A stretch of DNA of 64,000 bases, taken from assembly GCA_006176705.1 (NCBI GenBank), contig QRFJ01000060.1:932798-996797 (forward strand), read 5' to 3'. Each line of letters opens with the position of its first letter. The first letter of the stretch is position 1. Source of the stretch: Cocos nucifera (lineage: Eukaryota; Streptophyta; Magnoliopsida; Arecales; Arecaceae). A model generated the notes under the pieces. It saw only the letters and a list, made by a program, of their open reading frames with translations. It did not search any database and had not been told where the DNA came from. Positions 9,991-21,037 of this stretch are shown one piece after another. The position numbers were made by a program, and so were the translations under genes.

Positions 9991-12526
9991 TATTTATATA
10001 TACCTGTTATAACAACTATAATCATTTCAAGCCATCTAAAAATAATACTAATTCTTCATTCAATAACACTAAATAATTAATAAAGTATATATATTATAAA
10101 GTATGCATAATATATCAAAATATGTGTAAAATATATAAAGTGTGTATCATATGCATACGTAAATTACATATATTCAACAAGATTTTTATACATAAAATAA
10201 AAGATACTAAGAAATGAAGACTATGAAGTCCCTAGGTGTATGTCACCACTACCAATGTTCTGTCCATCTTTATCGCCTCCGACGCATGATGCTCCAAAGT
10301 AGATGCCTAACATCATACATTAAGAAATAAGAAAATGATAAAAAAAAGTAGAAGTATAGAAAAAAAGTAAAAGTAACATTTTTTATCTTTTATGGAGATG
10401 AAGATGGTGCCATAGGAGTATGTTCATTGGCGAGCGTGGTCAACTAAAAGGAGAAGTCCACCAAGTACCTTGGAAATGCAGTGCACTTATCTAGAGGACC
10501 ATCACATAGAGCAAATGTTTGAGGAGCCGCTGGATTCTAACCTCTCTATGGAGCTTTGTTACACTACTCTGTAGACAGTCTTGCCACTTGCTAATGTAAC
10601 CTTTTTTTTCCCATATCGAGATTGACCCATTTCCCACCTACTCTAGTCACTTGAAGCAATGAAGTCATTGCCCTGTTTTCCTTGGTAAGCTATGAGAGTT
10701 GTAGATCTCCCACGTAGATGTACAGTGCTATTCACAAAATATATGTAGCTTTTTTGCTGGTTGAAATGGAGTAGAATGATATAATATGGAGTGAAATTTA
10801 TGCTCTTAGAAATCCATTACAAAGTCAATATCAAGGTGCTAGGAAGTTGGATAACCTTTTGTGAGGGTGTTTGAGAGGTTTACTTATTACTTGCATGGGA
10901 AGTTGGTGCTTTGTGTATATACAAGTGTAAACACGGGGGAAAAGAGGAGAAGATTTGAAGAATAACAACATAATTAAGCAAGCTTAATTTGATGGAAAAC
11001 ATGTCCTGGAAACATGTGGACAGAGGGTAACACGAGTGGGGATATTGGGTATCCAATTCAAATCAGCTCAACATTGGCTGGTCCGGTGTGGGGATTGCCC
11101 CGTCCTAGAAGGCATGGAAAAAGGACCATAAGAATTGGAAAATGGATAATCCAATTCAGACTGGTTCCTTTGCTTCTTTTCTTTTTATGCATGGTTCCTT
11201 TTTTCTTGGGTGCTGTCCATTTTCAGAAGTATGAAATCTGGTGGGCTTTAGAAAACGTTTGAAGTCAATAATATACCAATGGTGTAGCTCTGTCTTTAAA
11301 AGCATATGCAATATAGGGATATAAAAGTGCTTTATCTATTTTGTTGTTTGATACAATCACATACAAGTATTAAGGGAAAAATTTATCTTACCTTACCGCA
11401 AACATGGTACTCCACACCAATAAGATCTTCACAACATCTTCAGCTCAACAAGTTAATCATTAACATTCATAATAACCATTGACATTCGTAATGTAATGCA
11501 TGGTTGGCTATTAGATATAGGATTAACAGATCATGTCTCATAATAACAAATCCTTCTGGAAACACTAATAAGTCTTGCCATGGCAAAGCACGGTAGTTGC
11601 ATCTGCAAGCAATACATCCAACAAATAAATAAAAAACATATGAATAATGAAAGAAAGACTTTAATATTAGTTGTTAGTAGCAACATCAAACTTAAAACTT
11701 TAGATATACATAGAAAAATATATTATCATGGACATAGATATAAGTTTAGTATAGATAATAATTAGTAGCTAGATTAATGAAAATATGTTATTAAAATAAA
11801 GTACCCGTCTAATTCTATTGCACGCATAAGAATGAAATGAATGGTTTGACAGTAAGACTCATTTCAAGTAAGCATATCAAATGAACAATTTGAGAAGAAA
11901 ATCTGACCAGGAATCTATTAACGGGCGCAGAATAAACAGGAAGGTGGTGAAAGAATAAATGGAGAAGATAACTTTATCTACTACAATTGAATGGCTTGCG
12001 AATTCACCAGATTTGCATCAGATAACTTGACATCAAATCTTATGAAGAATATCACCTTGCTAACTAGCCACATGAGACAAGTCAAACATTAAGCTTTTGA
12101 TCATTTACATACTAATCAAGGCATAATGATAGTGTTCTGATACTACCTTACTACAATTTTGTTTATGAATGAGAGAATCATTGCTATGCAGAATTTGGAT
12201 AATAGGATCAACACATAACAAGCATATCCTGATGGCCACAGCACCAGAGATCTGACATTAATTTATAGGCTTCCAATTAGTGAGACGAGGAATTAGCTGC
12301 AAATGGAACCGCATAGTACACTGAAAAGGTCCAAGTGAGTTTGCATGAAAACTTGGCCACAAATTATCTTTTAACAAAGATAGACGGGCAGAAGAGCACC
12401 ATAAACATGTACAGTTTAGGATCAAAAGACATCTAAGATCAACGAGAACATATCACACTAACTTTTAACAAAAATTACATAAAAATAATATAATTATAGT
12501 TAGAAAAGCTAAAAGCTTAAGATAAC
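9991..12526. other. Left internal part of element G, no intact gene
   Basis: About 2.5 kb of AT-rich DNA. A stretch at 10200..10700 is less AT-rich and may be the remnant of an En/Spm-type coding region on the minus strand, but every frame is broken and I cannot name a domain. The short open frame at 11014..11262 has no recognisable motif. Otherwise I see nothing. Confidence 0.4.
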
Positions 12527-13625
12527 TGTTGGTGCATAATTTGATTGACGTCGGATCGAGTTGGAGTTGAGAAAGAAAAGGTTACCATCGGTGATCTATA
12601 AAATAAAGTCCCACCTAGAGTCCGAGATGATGGCTCCGACAGGACCCTCCGATGATCAAGTCAGCTCTTCTGGCCAACAGAAATAGAGTGCTTAGAAAAG
12701 AATTCAATAGAATTTTAGGAAGAAGAAGAGAGCTTAGGAAAAACGTATCTAGAGGATTCCTTTTTATAGATGGAGCCTATAACAGACTGATAGTGATAGC
12801 CATAATCATCTGGTAGTGGACCGCTCAGAGCCATATAGGATTTGTTACGGAGAGAGGCGACACTTATAGCAGACAGATAGTGATAGTCATAATCGTCCGG
12901 TATCGAGCCGTCTGGGGCTACGTGAAATTTGTTACGGAGAGAGGTATCACCTGTAGCAGACTGATAGTAACAGCCGTAATCATCTGATAACGGGCCGCTA
13001 GGGGCCACTCGGGACCACATGGAGTTTGTTACGGAGAGAGTTATCCATTATCGTGATGTGCCCATTTGTTGAGATTTAATAGTCGAAGTTTGGAGGAAGC
13101 AGGTGTTGGTTGGTGAAGAGCTTTGACATATATCAATTTCAGAGGAGTCCGGACTCCTAAAGAGAATATGGCTAGAGGGGATCATTTGGGAGGAATGTTA
13201 GTTGAAATCTGAAAGTAATCTACTGGAGAAATTTAGACGGAGTTCGTCTGATGGAGAAGTTCGGAAGGAGTCCGACTAATGGAGAAGTCCGGTTGAAGAA
13301 GTCTGGATGGAGTTCGACTGTTGGAGGGATCCGATCGAAGGAGTTCGGAAGGGGCCCGACTGATGGAGAAGTCTGGATGGAGTCCGACAGATGGAGAAGT
13401 TTGATCGAAGGAGAAGTCAAGAAGGGGTCCGATTGATGGAGAAGTTCGATCGAAGGAGAAGTCAGGAAGAAGTTCGGTCGTGGAAGGAGTTCGGCTGCTG
13501 AAGGAGTTCGGAAGGGGTTCGATCGTTGGAGGAAGAATTTTTGATCAAAGCTCTTCCATGATTATCAGTTATATTAGGCTAAGCATCAGACTGGACTTCG
13601 ATAAAAGCGGAATTTATCTCCAATA
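12527..13625 (-). repeat. Element B 3' LTR
   Basis: Begins TGTTGGTGCATAATTTGATT and ends TTATCTCCAATA on the plus strand. It aligns end to end with 32492..33623. It contains diverged 72-bp-class units (about 12790..13030), the TATA box, and 45-bp-class units rich in GGAGAAGTCCG and GGAGTTCG (about 13220..13530). It is not a solo LTR, because a polypurine tract and the element's 3' untranslated region follow directly. Confidence 0.9.
12762..12768 (-). promoter_or_regulatory. TATA box of element B 3' LTR
   Basis: Minus-strand TATAAAAAGGAATCC lies at the position equivalent to the element A TATA box at 4883. In a 3' LTR such a promoter could drive transcription outward, toward lower coordinates. 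Confidence 0.5.
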
Positions 13626-13642
13626 CTAGTCCCCCCGCTTCC
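13626..13642 (-). promoter_or_regulatory. Polypurine tract of element B
   Basis: Minus-strand GGAAGCGGGGGGACTAG abuts the 3' LTR. A purine run directly before the 3' LTR is the primer for plus-strand DNA synthesis in LTR retrotransposons. Its position confirms the orientation and identifies 12527..13625 as the 3' LTR. Confidence 0.7.
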
Positions 13643-13715
13643 GAGTTTGAAATTCGAAGAAAGAAAGTACAAAAAAGATGACTGCCAAAATTTTTTTCTG
13701 GGCTCTGCACCCGCT

Positions 13716-14345
13716 GAGGTTGAAGCTCGGGGGAGATCTTATCTTCTGTTGAAGTTAAAGCTCGAGGGAGATCTTATCTTTTGTTGAAGTTGAAGCTCAG
13801 AAGAGATCTTATCTCCAGCCGAGGTTGAAGGAGATCTTATCTCCTATTGAAGTTGAAGCTCGGGGAAGATCTTATCTTCTATTGAAGTTGAAGCTCCGAG
13901 AAGATCTTATTTTCAGTCGAGATTAAAGAAGATCTAATCTCCTGTTGAAGTTGAAGCTCGGGGAAGATCTTATCTCAATCGAGGTTGAAGGAGATCTTAT
14001 CTCCTGTTGAAGTTGAAGCTCAGGGAAGATCTTTATCTTCTATTGAAATTGAAGCTCGGAAAAGATCTTATTTCTATCCGAGATTGAAGGAGATCTTATC
14101 TTCTATTGAAGTTGAAGCTCGAAAAAGATCTTATCTCCAGCCGAGGTTGAAGGAGATCTTATCTCCTATTAAAGTTAAAACTCGAGGAAGATCTTATCTC
14201 CAACCGAGATTGAAGAAGATCTTATCTCCTGTTGAAGTTGAAGCTCGGAAGAGATCTTATCTTCTATTAAAGTTGAAGGAGATCTTATCTCCTATTGAAG
14301 TTGAAGCTCAGGGAGATCTTATCTTTTATTGAAGTTGAAGCTCAG
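13716..14345. repeat. Tandem array, about 63-bp period, in element B 3' region
   Basis: Variants of GTTGAAGCTCGGGGAAG followed by ATCTTATCTCC recur throughout. On the plus strand the later part (13985..14332) stays open and encodes repeats of about 21 residues of the type LKEILSPVEVEARKRSY. The multiple-of-three period explains the open frame, so it need not be coding. The array lies between the polypurine tract and the antisense coiled-coil ORF. Confidence 0.75.
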
Positions 14346-14399
14346 GAGAGAATTCCGATCCCGGGTTCCAAAATTTGAAGGGAGTAAAAACGACGATGA

Positions 14400-14940
14400 T
14401 CGAAGTCCGATCCCAGGTTTCCGCACTTGTCAGGATGAGACATTTTGATGTTACACTAGTCATTTATTGCAGTCGGATCACCAGATGCTCGCTCACATCA
14501 AGAGGGCGCGTTGTTAGGAGGCGGAGGCATAGAAGGCTCAGGAGGAACTTTGGATCGAGGTCCATCATCTTCAAGAGAGGATCGACGAGGTCGAGCATCT
14601 TATCGAGGAGAAGGTGGTAGATATCGTTAGTCTTCAGGATGCGCTTATGAAGAGGAGTTCGCCTCGGTCGGACTAAAGATCGCACTGGCCTTGGAGGAGG
14701 AGAGGAGGAAGAAAGTCGAAAAAAGGATCGCCGAACTGAAGACCCAAATGGCGAATTCGATCTCGATGGCAATGACTCAGACCATGGAAGAGTTTAAGAC
14801 CTCTCCTAAGATATGGAACCTGAATATCGAGTTTGGACAGGAAGCATGCGAAGGCAGGGTAGCCCGAAGGTTCCCCGAGGTCGACCTCAACTTTTGGAAG
14901 TAGGAGGAAGACGACGTGGAGGCGGGACCATCTAATACGG
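14400..14940 (+). pseudogene. Antisense coiled-coil ORF remnant in element B
   Basis: Plus-strand coding, antisense to the element, gives a Glu/Lys-rich coiled coil: VHHLQERIDEVEHLIEEK in one frame, then EEERRKKVEKRIAELKTQMA and EFGQEACEGRVARRFPEVDL in another (open part 14691..14903). At least one frameshift and two early stops are present. Tat-lineage elements (Retand-like, RIRE2-like) are known to carry an extra ORF, often antisense, between integrase and 3' LTR, and this fits. No biochemical function is known for it. I cannot define the start. Confidence 0.55.
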
Positions 14941-15059
14941 TAGTTGACCTTTCCTTTTCACAATTGATATAGTCAGGTTATCGTGAAAAAATACGTGTAG
15001 AGATTCTCCATCGAGCTTCTTTCTTCTTCATATCTTTGGCCTACAAGGTTCTGACTTTT

Positions 15060-17090
15060 GCTCTTGTTAGGACGAGATTTTCCTTTCGTTCCTAACAGAC
15101 TGTAGGGACACATTAGGATCATTGTCGGAACCCCTCCTCTCACCTTGTCTAAAATGAATGAGGCCTTCGACTCTACTCACATTAGGATGAGGTTCTCCTC
15201 CTATTTTTAATAGGCTGTAGGGGCACATTAGAGCCATTGTCAGGGCCTCTCCCCTCACCTCGTCTAAAATGAACGAGGCCTTCTGCTTTGCTCACGTTAG
15301 GACGAGGTTCTCCTCCTGTTCCTAATGGATTATAGGGACACATTAGGACTATTGTCGAGGTCTCTCTTCTCATCTCATCTAAAATGAACGAGGTCTTCGA
15401 CTCTGCTCACGTTAGGATGAGGTTCTTCTCCTATTCCTAACGGACTGTAGGGACACATTGGAGCCATTATCAGGGCCTCTCCCCTCACCTCGTCTAAAAT
15501 GAACGAGGCCTTCGACTTTGCTCATGTTAGGATGAAGTTCTCCTTCTATTCCTAATGAACTGTAGGGGCACATTAGAGTCGTTGTCGGGGCCTCTCCCCT
15601 TACCTCATCTAAAATGAACGAGGCCTTCGACTTTGCTCACGTTAGGATGAGGTTCTTCTCCTATTCCTAATGGGATATAGAAATATATTAGGACCATTGA
15701 ATGGGCCTCTCCCCTCCTCCTGTCTTAAATAATCGGAGATCTTCGACTTGCTCATGTTAGGACGAGGTTCTCCTTCTATTCCTAACATATCACTAGGGAT
15801 ACAGATGGGCCGTTGAATGGGCCTCTCCCCTCCTTCTATTTTAAATAATCAAAGATTTTCTTCGACTTGCTCATGTTAGGATGAGGTTCTCCTCCTGTTC
15901 CTAACACAATAATAGGAGCACAAATGGACCATTGAATAGGCCTCTCCTCTCTTCCTATCTTAAATAACTAGAGATCTTCAACTTGCTCATGTTAGAGCGA
16001 GGTTCTCCTCCTGTCCCTATCATGGCAATAGGAGCACAAATGGACCGTTGAATGGGCCTCTCCCCTCCTTCTATCTTAAATAATCGAAGGTCTTCGACTT
16101 GCTCATGTTAGGACTCATGTTAGGACGAGATTCTTCTCCTATTTCTAACATGGCAATAGGGGCACAAATGGACCGTTGAATGAGCCTCTCCTCTCCTCCT
16201 ATCTTAAATAACTGGAGATCTTCGACTTGCTCATATTGGGATGAGGTGCTCCTCCTATTCCTAACATGATAATAGGGGCATAGATGGATCGTTGAATGGG
16301 CCTCTTGCCTCCTCCTATCTTAAATAACCGAAGATCTTCGACTTGCTCATGTTAGGATGAGATTCTCCTCCTACTCCTATCATGGCAATAAGGGCATACA
16401 TGGGCCATTGAATGGGCCTCTCCCCTCCTCCTGTCTTAAATAATCGGAGGTCTTCGACTTGCTCATGTTAGGACGAGGTTCTTCTCCTGTTCTTAACATA
16501 GTAATAGGGGCACAAATAGATTGTTGAATGGGCCTCTCTCCTCCTCCTATATTAAATAATCGGAGGTCTTCGACTTACTCATGTTAGGATGAGATTTTTC
16601 TCCTATTCCTAACATGATAATAGGGGTACAAATGGACCATTGAATGGATCTCTCTCTTCTCCTGTCTTAAATAATCGGAGGTCTTCGACTTGCTCATATT
16701 AGGATGAGGTTCTCCTTCTGTTCCTAACATTATAATAGGGGCACAAATGGACCGTTGAATGGGCCTCTCTCCCCTTCTTATCTTAAATAATCGAAGATCT
16801 TCGATTTGCTCATGTTAGGATGAGGATCTCCTCCTTTTTCTAACATGGCAATAGGGACACAGATGGGCCGTTGAATGGGCTTCTCTCCTCCTCCTGTCTT
16901 AAATAATCGGAGGTTTTCAACTTGCTCATGTTAGGATGACTTTCTCCTCCTGTTCCTAACATGACAATAGGAGTACAAATGGATCGTTGAATGGACTTCT
17001 TTCCTTCTCCTGTCTTAAATAAATGGAGGTCTTCGACTTGCTTTTGTTAGGATGAGGTTCTCCTCTCATTTCTAACATGACCACTTTTGA
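15060..17090. repeat. Satellite-like array, about 17-18 units of 110-120 bp
   Basis: The anchor TGCTCATGTTAGGA and variants recur at roughly 15067, 15182, 15298, 15412, 15528, 15644, 15757, 15876 and onward to 17046. The first five or six units share the segment CTGTAGGGACACATTAGGA and AAAATGAACGAGGCC. Later units carry CAATAGGGGCACAAATGGA and TTAAATAATCGGAGGTC instead. So there are two subfamilies in two blocks. One unit near 16106..16125 holds an internal short duplication. The array sits in the 3' untranslated region of element B. Confidence 0.9.
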
Positions 17091-17149
17091 TTGCTTCTTT
17101 CTTATCATCACATAGTTTTTGCACCAAGAAACAATAATATTGAAATGAA

Positions 17150-18430
17150 AGAGTTTTATTGAGAAAAATTACTAGTAGTACATTCTTAAATTTTTTGAAT
17201 TTCAAGATCGTGGAAGCGTTGCTCCTCCGAGCTCTTTCAGATGATAAGTTCTGGACCGGATGACCTTCTCTATTTCATACGGGCCTTTCTAATTTGGGGC
17301 AAGCTTTTTCTGGCTCTAAGACTGAGAGATGGCGGCTCGTCGAAGCACTAAGTTTTTCACTCTGAATATTTTACCTCTGACTCTAGAGTTATAGTATCGA
17401 ATCACCCTTCACCTATAGGCTGCCATCTGAACCTAGGCTTTCTCTCTTTTTTCTTTCAGTAGATCGAGGTTGGCTCTGAGGTTCTATGAGTTACACTGCT
17501 CATTGAAGGCCACGACCCGTGCTGATGGGAGCTTAAGTTCGATTGGGATAACTGCCTCCATTCCAAAAGCCAATGCGAATAGTGTTTTCTCAGTTGGCAG
17601 CCTTTGAGTAGTTCGGTACACCCAGAGGACGTGGTAGAGTTCATCCGCCTAAGCCCCACTTGCTCTATCGAGTCTTGTCTTGATGCTTTACAGTAGGGTT
17701 CGACTGATCACTTCAGCTTTTCCATTTACTTATGGGTGAGCTACCGACGTGAAGTGATGGAAGATGTTTAGATCTTTGCAGAACTCAGCGAACCTCGTCC
17801 CAGCAAACTATCATCCGTTATCTATTATGAGAGTTGGGGATAGACCAAATCGACAGATGATTGACTTCCAGATGAAGTTCTGTATCTTGACCTCGGTAAT
17901 TTTTGCTAGTGGTTCGACTTCGATCCATTTGGTGAAGTAGTTGATCGCGATCAGAAGGAACTTCCATTGTCCAGATGCCATTGAAAAAGGGCCAAGTATA
18001 TTTATTCTCCATTGCACAAATGGCCAAAGTGCACTTAGTGGAGTATGCTCGGAGGCCGACTGTCTTTGTATGTTTATATTTCTCTGACAATGATCACATT
18101 TTTTGACATACTCCATAGAATCATGGTATAAGGTTAGCCAATAGTATCCTTGCCGAAGTAGTTTTTGTGATAGGGATCTGACTCCTATATGACTTCCATA
18201 AATTCTCTCGTGCACTTTTCATAATACGAAGTCAGCCTCTGAAGATCGAAGATATCTCAACAACGATAGCGAATACTACCTTTTATACAACTTGCCCTCA
18301 TACAAAACATACCGAAAGGCTTGATTCCTGAGTTTTCGAGCTTTTTTCGAATCACGAGGAAGAACTCCTTCTTTGAGATAGGCAACTAATGGGTCAATCC
18401 AGCTCGGCTCGATCTTCGTCTGCATAACGA
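17150..18430 (-). pseudogene. Element B integrase
   Basis: The 134-residue open part (17811..18215) carries the H2C2 zinc module end (CDHCQRN), the core start (WPFVQWRINILGPF) and YFTKWIEVEPLAKI, through SIICRFGLSPTLIIDNG, which holds the second catalytic Asp region. The first catalytic Asp position reads INILGPF, where gypsy integrases have D-I-x-G-P-F, so the first catalytic Asp is Asn. The C-terminal part down to 17150 is in broken frames. It joins DNA ends to the target in live elements; this copy is dead. Confidence 0.75.
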
Positions 18431-18499
18431 GCTGTGATTTCTCTAAGCTTGGGCATTTTAGAGTTTCAAAAAATACTTCTTTGGATAGTTCAGCTGGGA

Positions 18500-18734
18500 C
18501 TGAAGTGGCTAATTTAGAGAGAAGATCGGCTTTTATATTTTCTACCCTCAGAATCTATCGAATGTCAAAACTATCGAAGATCGGAGTCAAATTCTTTACT
18601 TTCTCAAGGTATTTCATCATATTTTTCTTCCATGCTTTATAGTTATCACTAATTTGGCTGACCACTAATTGAAAATCACTATAGACTTGAAGCCGATCTA
18701 CTTTAACTCTCTTGCTATTTCTAACCCGACGATC
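18500..18734 (-). pseudogene. Element B second RNase H, 3' piece
   Basis: Collinear with 481..660 of element A on the minus strand, including the YSDSQL-type motif region. It breaks off at CGATC (18730..18734), the target site of copia element C, and resumes after 28492. Confidence 0.65.
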
Positions 18735-20057
18735 TGTTAGATATATGTGCCCTAGAAGTCAGAATTGGCTGACACTTGTAATACACTTCTAGGGGCAAAA
18801 TTATAATTTTGACTATAATTAATGAAATGGGTTATTTTCTATCACACATGTGTATTTAGTGTCTGTGATACATCCTTTGAGTTAATGGTAATGATAATTC
18901 ATATTTTCAAGAGTTGAAAATTTAAGACATGAATAATCATTATTAACTCATAAACAGCTCCCGACCATAGGATCATCACGAGGATGGTGATTGATCCGGA
19001 AGGTTGGTGTACGATCGCTTCTCTTTAGTAGATGAGTCTTGAGTCTACGGTGTGGAGACATCGGAGCGAGAGTACAGGTACTCGTTAGAGAACGAGGGCA
19101 CTGAGCGTGACCACCTCGAGTAGTCATTAGGAAGTCTACCTTCTCGTCAATGACTGACTCGATGCTGCAGTAGTGTGTCTGGTTCTTTGACCTGAGATGC
19201 ATCGGCAGTTCACCTTGAGGGTGTTATAGTTTGACTACACCATTACTCGGTCTCCTAGCCATATGGAACCCTGAGGTGTATGTTGGCTATAGCATGTTCA
19301 TTGTAGGAACTGGATTGCATCAAGATGGAATCTATCTACCTCGGTGGTAGAGGAGCAGCCCTATGATGATCATGAGAATCAAGTCCAGAAGCCCATGGCC
19401 ATGGCAGAGTGAAATAATAGAAAGAGTTTCTATTTAGATTTTCACATTGGACTCGAATCGAATGATTACATCATATGACAGAGACTAGGGTTTGACGAGT
19501 TCACCTTAACCCTAATCTGATCGGGGCTCAAGATAGAAGAACTTAATCACACAGGTAGCTGCACCAAGAGGTTCGCATTCAGCTCTGATGGGTTGCCACC
19601 ATATACTGCTAGGTGTCACTGGTGGATTTTGGGAGCAATTAGAATGATTTAGATGATCGATCATTCTAGCTGTTCGAATCAGAAGAGTTCTGATCCATCG
19701 AAAGGAGTTTCGATGATGTCGATGATAGAGATCATGACATATCCCATTACCATACAGAACTGAACCTAACTGGGTCACACAAACAAGGGTTTGAATCTGG
19801 TGATCATCAATTGAACTGATCTAGTTCAATTGATCTGAATGAGATTCAATTAGGTTCAAGAAAATCGTGCTAGCACTCGATTGAACCTAACGTTCTTCTT
19901 TTACTATCATAAATAAGTTGTCCTGTCTGAGCCAAAGGAGTTTGTGCTCAATCAGAGGCCTTCATATGGTCTGACTGGAGGTTGTCCAAGTCAGAAAAGG
20001 TTGTCTTATTTTGTAAGACATTACCTGCCATTTTTGGTCACCTGCCATTTCTTGTTC

Positions 20058-20125
20058 TTTGACTTTGGTCAAAAGTCTACCTTTGACTGGTCAAACGTTG
20101 ACCATTGACACTTTGACTTTTGACC
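20058..20125 (+). promoter_or_regulatory. W-box cluster in element C U3
   Basis: Eight TTGAC cores on the two strands fall within about 70 bp, seven of them in the TTGACY form bound by WRKY factors (for example TTGACTTTGGTCAA, where two face each other, and CGTTGACC). The cluster lies about 320 bp upstream of the TATA box. Binding is inferred from the motif; a single core is common by chance but this density is not. Confidence 0.65.
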
Positions 20126-20435
20126 ACATGTCATGCACCTATTGGAGAGCTGGTGGGGGCCTGTCCCCCTGCCAGAACCTGGCAAGGAGAAGGGCGCACG
20201 CCACCCAGGGTGGCGTGTGCCCAAGTTGGAGGCGCCTAGGAGTCCTTGTTGGACAAGGACTCCATCTCCTTTTTGGATTCCAATTAGAGTTCTACTAAGA
20301 ATCCAACTTTGACTGGTCTTAGGCGCCCTCTAAGGAGGAATCCAGGGGTCTCTATTCCAACCAATCAGATTTAGATCTGATTTCACAAAGGGTTGTGATT
20401 GGTTGAGGAGGAAGAGGAGTTGGATCACAAGAGTC

Positions 20436-20443
20436 TATAAATA
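20436..20443 (+). promoter_or_regulatory. TATA box of element C 5' LTR
   Basis: TATAAATA in the context GAGTCTATAAATAAGACC, about 580 bp before the LTR end. The 3' LTR keeps the same box at 27914..27921. It marks the likely U3/R boundary some 30 bp downstream. Confidence 0.65.
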
Positions 20444-21020
20444 AGACCCTGCGCCCAACTCCTAATTAAGTGAATGCAATTAGACCCACGCCCCAAGGCT
20501 GCCTCTCCCCTCCTTCTCCATGCCATAGTCTCTTCTCCCCTTGCTCTCCACGTCCAAAAGGTGTTTTGGACTTTGGTTGGTGCGATTCAGATCAAGGAAA
20601 GGCGATCAAAAGCAAGAAGGCTGCGCTGCTGCAAAAGGACGACTGCTGATCTTCAAAAGAGTTTTGAAGATCCTCCAGATCAGATCCAGATCTGAATTTT
20701 TGGAGGTGTGATAGAGAAGAAGAGGATCTCCAGATCCAACCCGAGTGGATACCGGTAGAGGCCAGGCGCTTGCGTGGCTAAGATCCAGAACCTTCCGCTG
20801 CAATCAGGATCATCTAACAGGGTAATAGGATTACCCAAATCAGGTAAATTAAATTTGATTTAATTTATCTTATTTTATTTTATTTATTAAAATAATAAGA
20901 ATCAGATCTGAAATATATCAAGATCTGATTGAGATCAAGAGAAAAATTTTTGAAATATATCTCTTGATCTAATCAGATCTGAACGAACCTGGACCGGGAA
21001 AATCAGGATTTCCCTTCAAC

Positions 21021-21037
21021 TGGTATCAGAGCCATGG
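21021..21037 (+). promoter_or_regulatory. Primer-binding site of element C
   Basis: TGGTATCAGAGCCATGG, the perfect copia-type complement of the 3' end of initiator tRNA-Met, two bases after the 5' LTR. It primes minus-strand DNA synthesis. Confidence 0.9.

Larger units (their letters stand above)
18735..21018 (+). repeat. Element C 5' LTR
   Basis: 2284 bp, from TGTTAGATATATG to GATTTCCCTTCA. It contains a cluster of W-box cores (20058..20125), a TATA box (20436..20443), then R/U5 with a repeated AGATCTGA motif near the 3' end. The primer-binding site follows two bases later. Confidence 0.95.

Noticed and set aside
11014..11262. 82-residue open frame with a hydrophobic stretch
   Set aside because: No family similarity, no splice-supported neighbours, inside a decayed transposon.
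12527..13625. Solo LTR
   Set aside because: A polypurine tract and element B 3' region follow directly, and the matching LTR with a matching target site lies at 32492..33623.
15067..15373. Two short minus-strand frames
   Set aside because: They are readings of the satellite-like units.
15060..17090. CRISPR-like array
   Set aside because: Units are wholly repeated with no unique spacers, in a plant retrotransposon.
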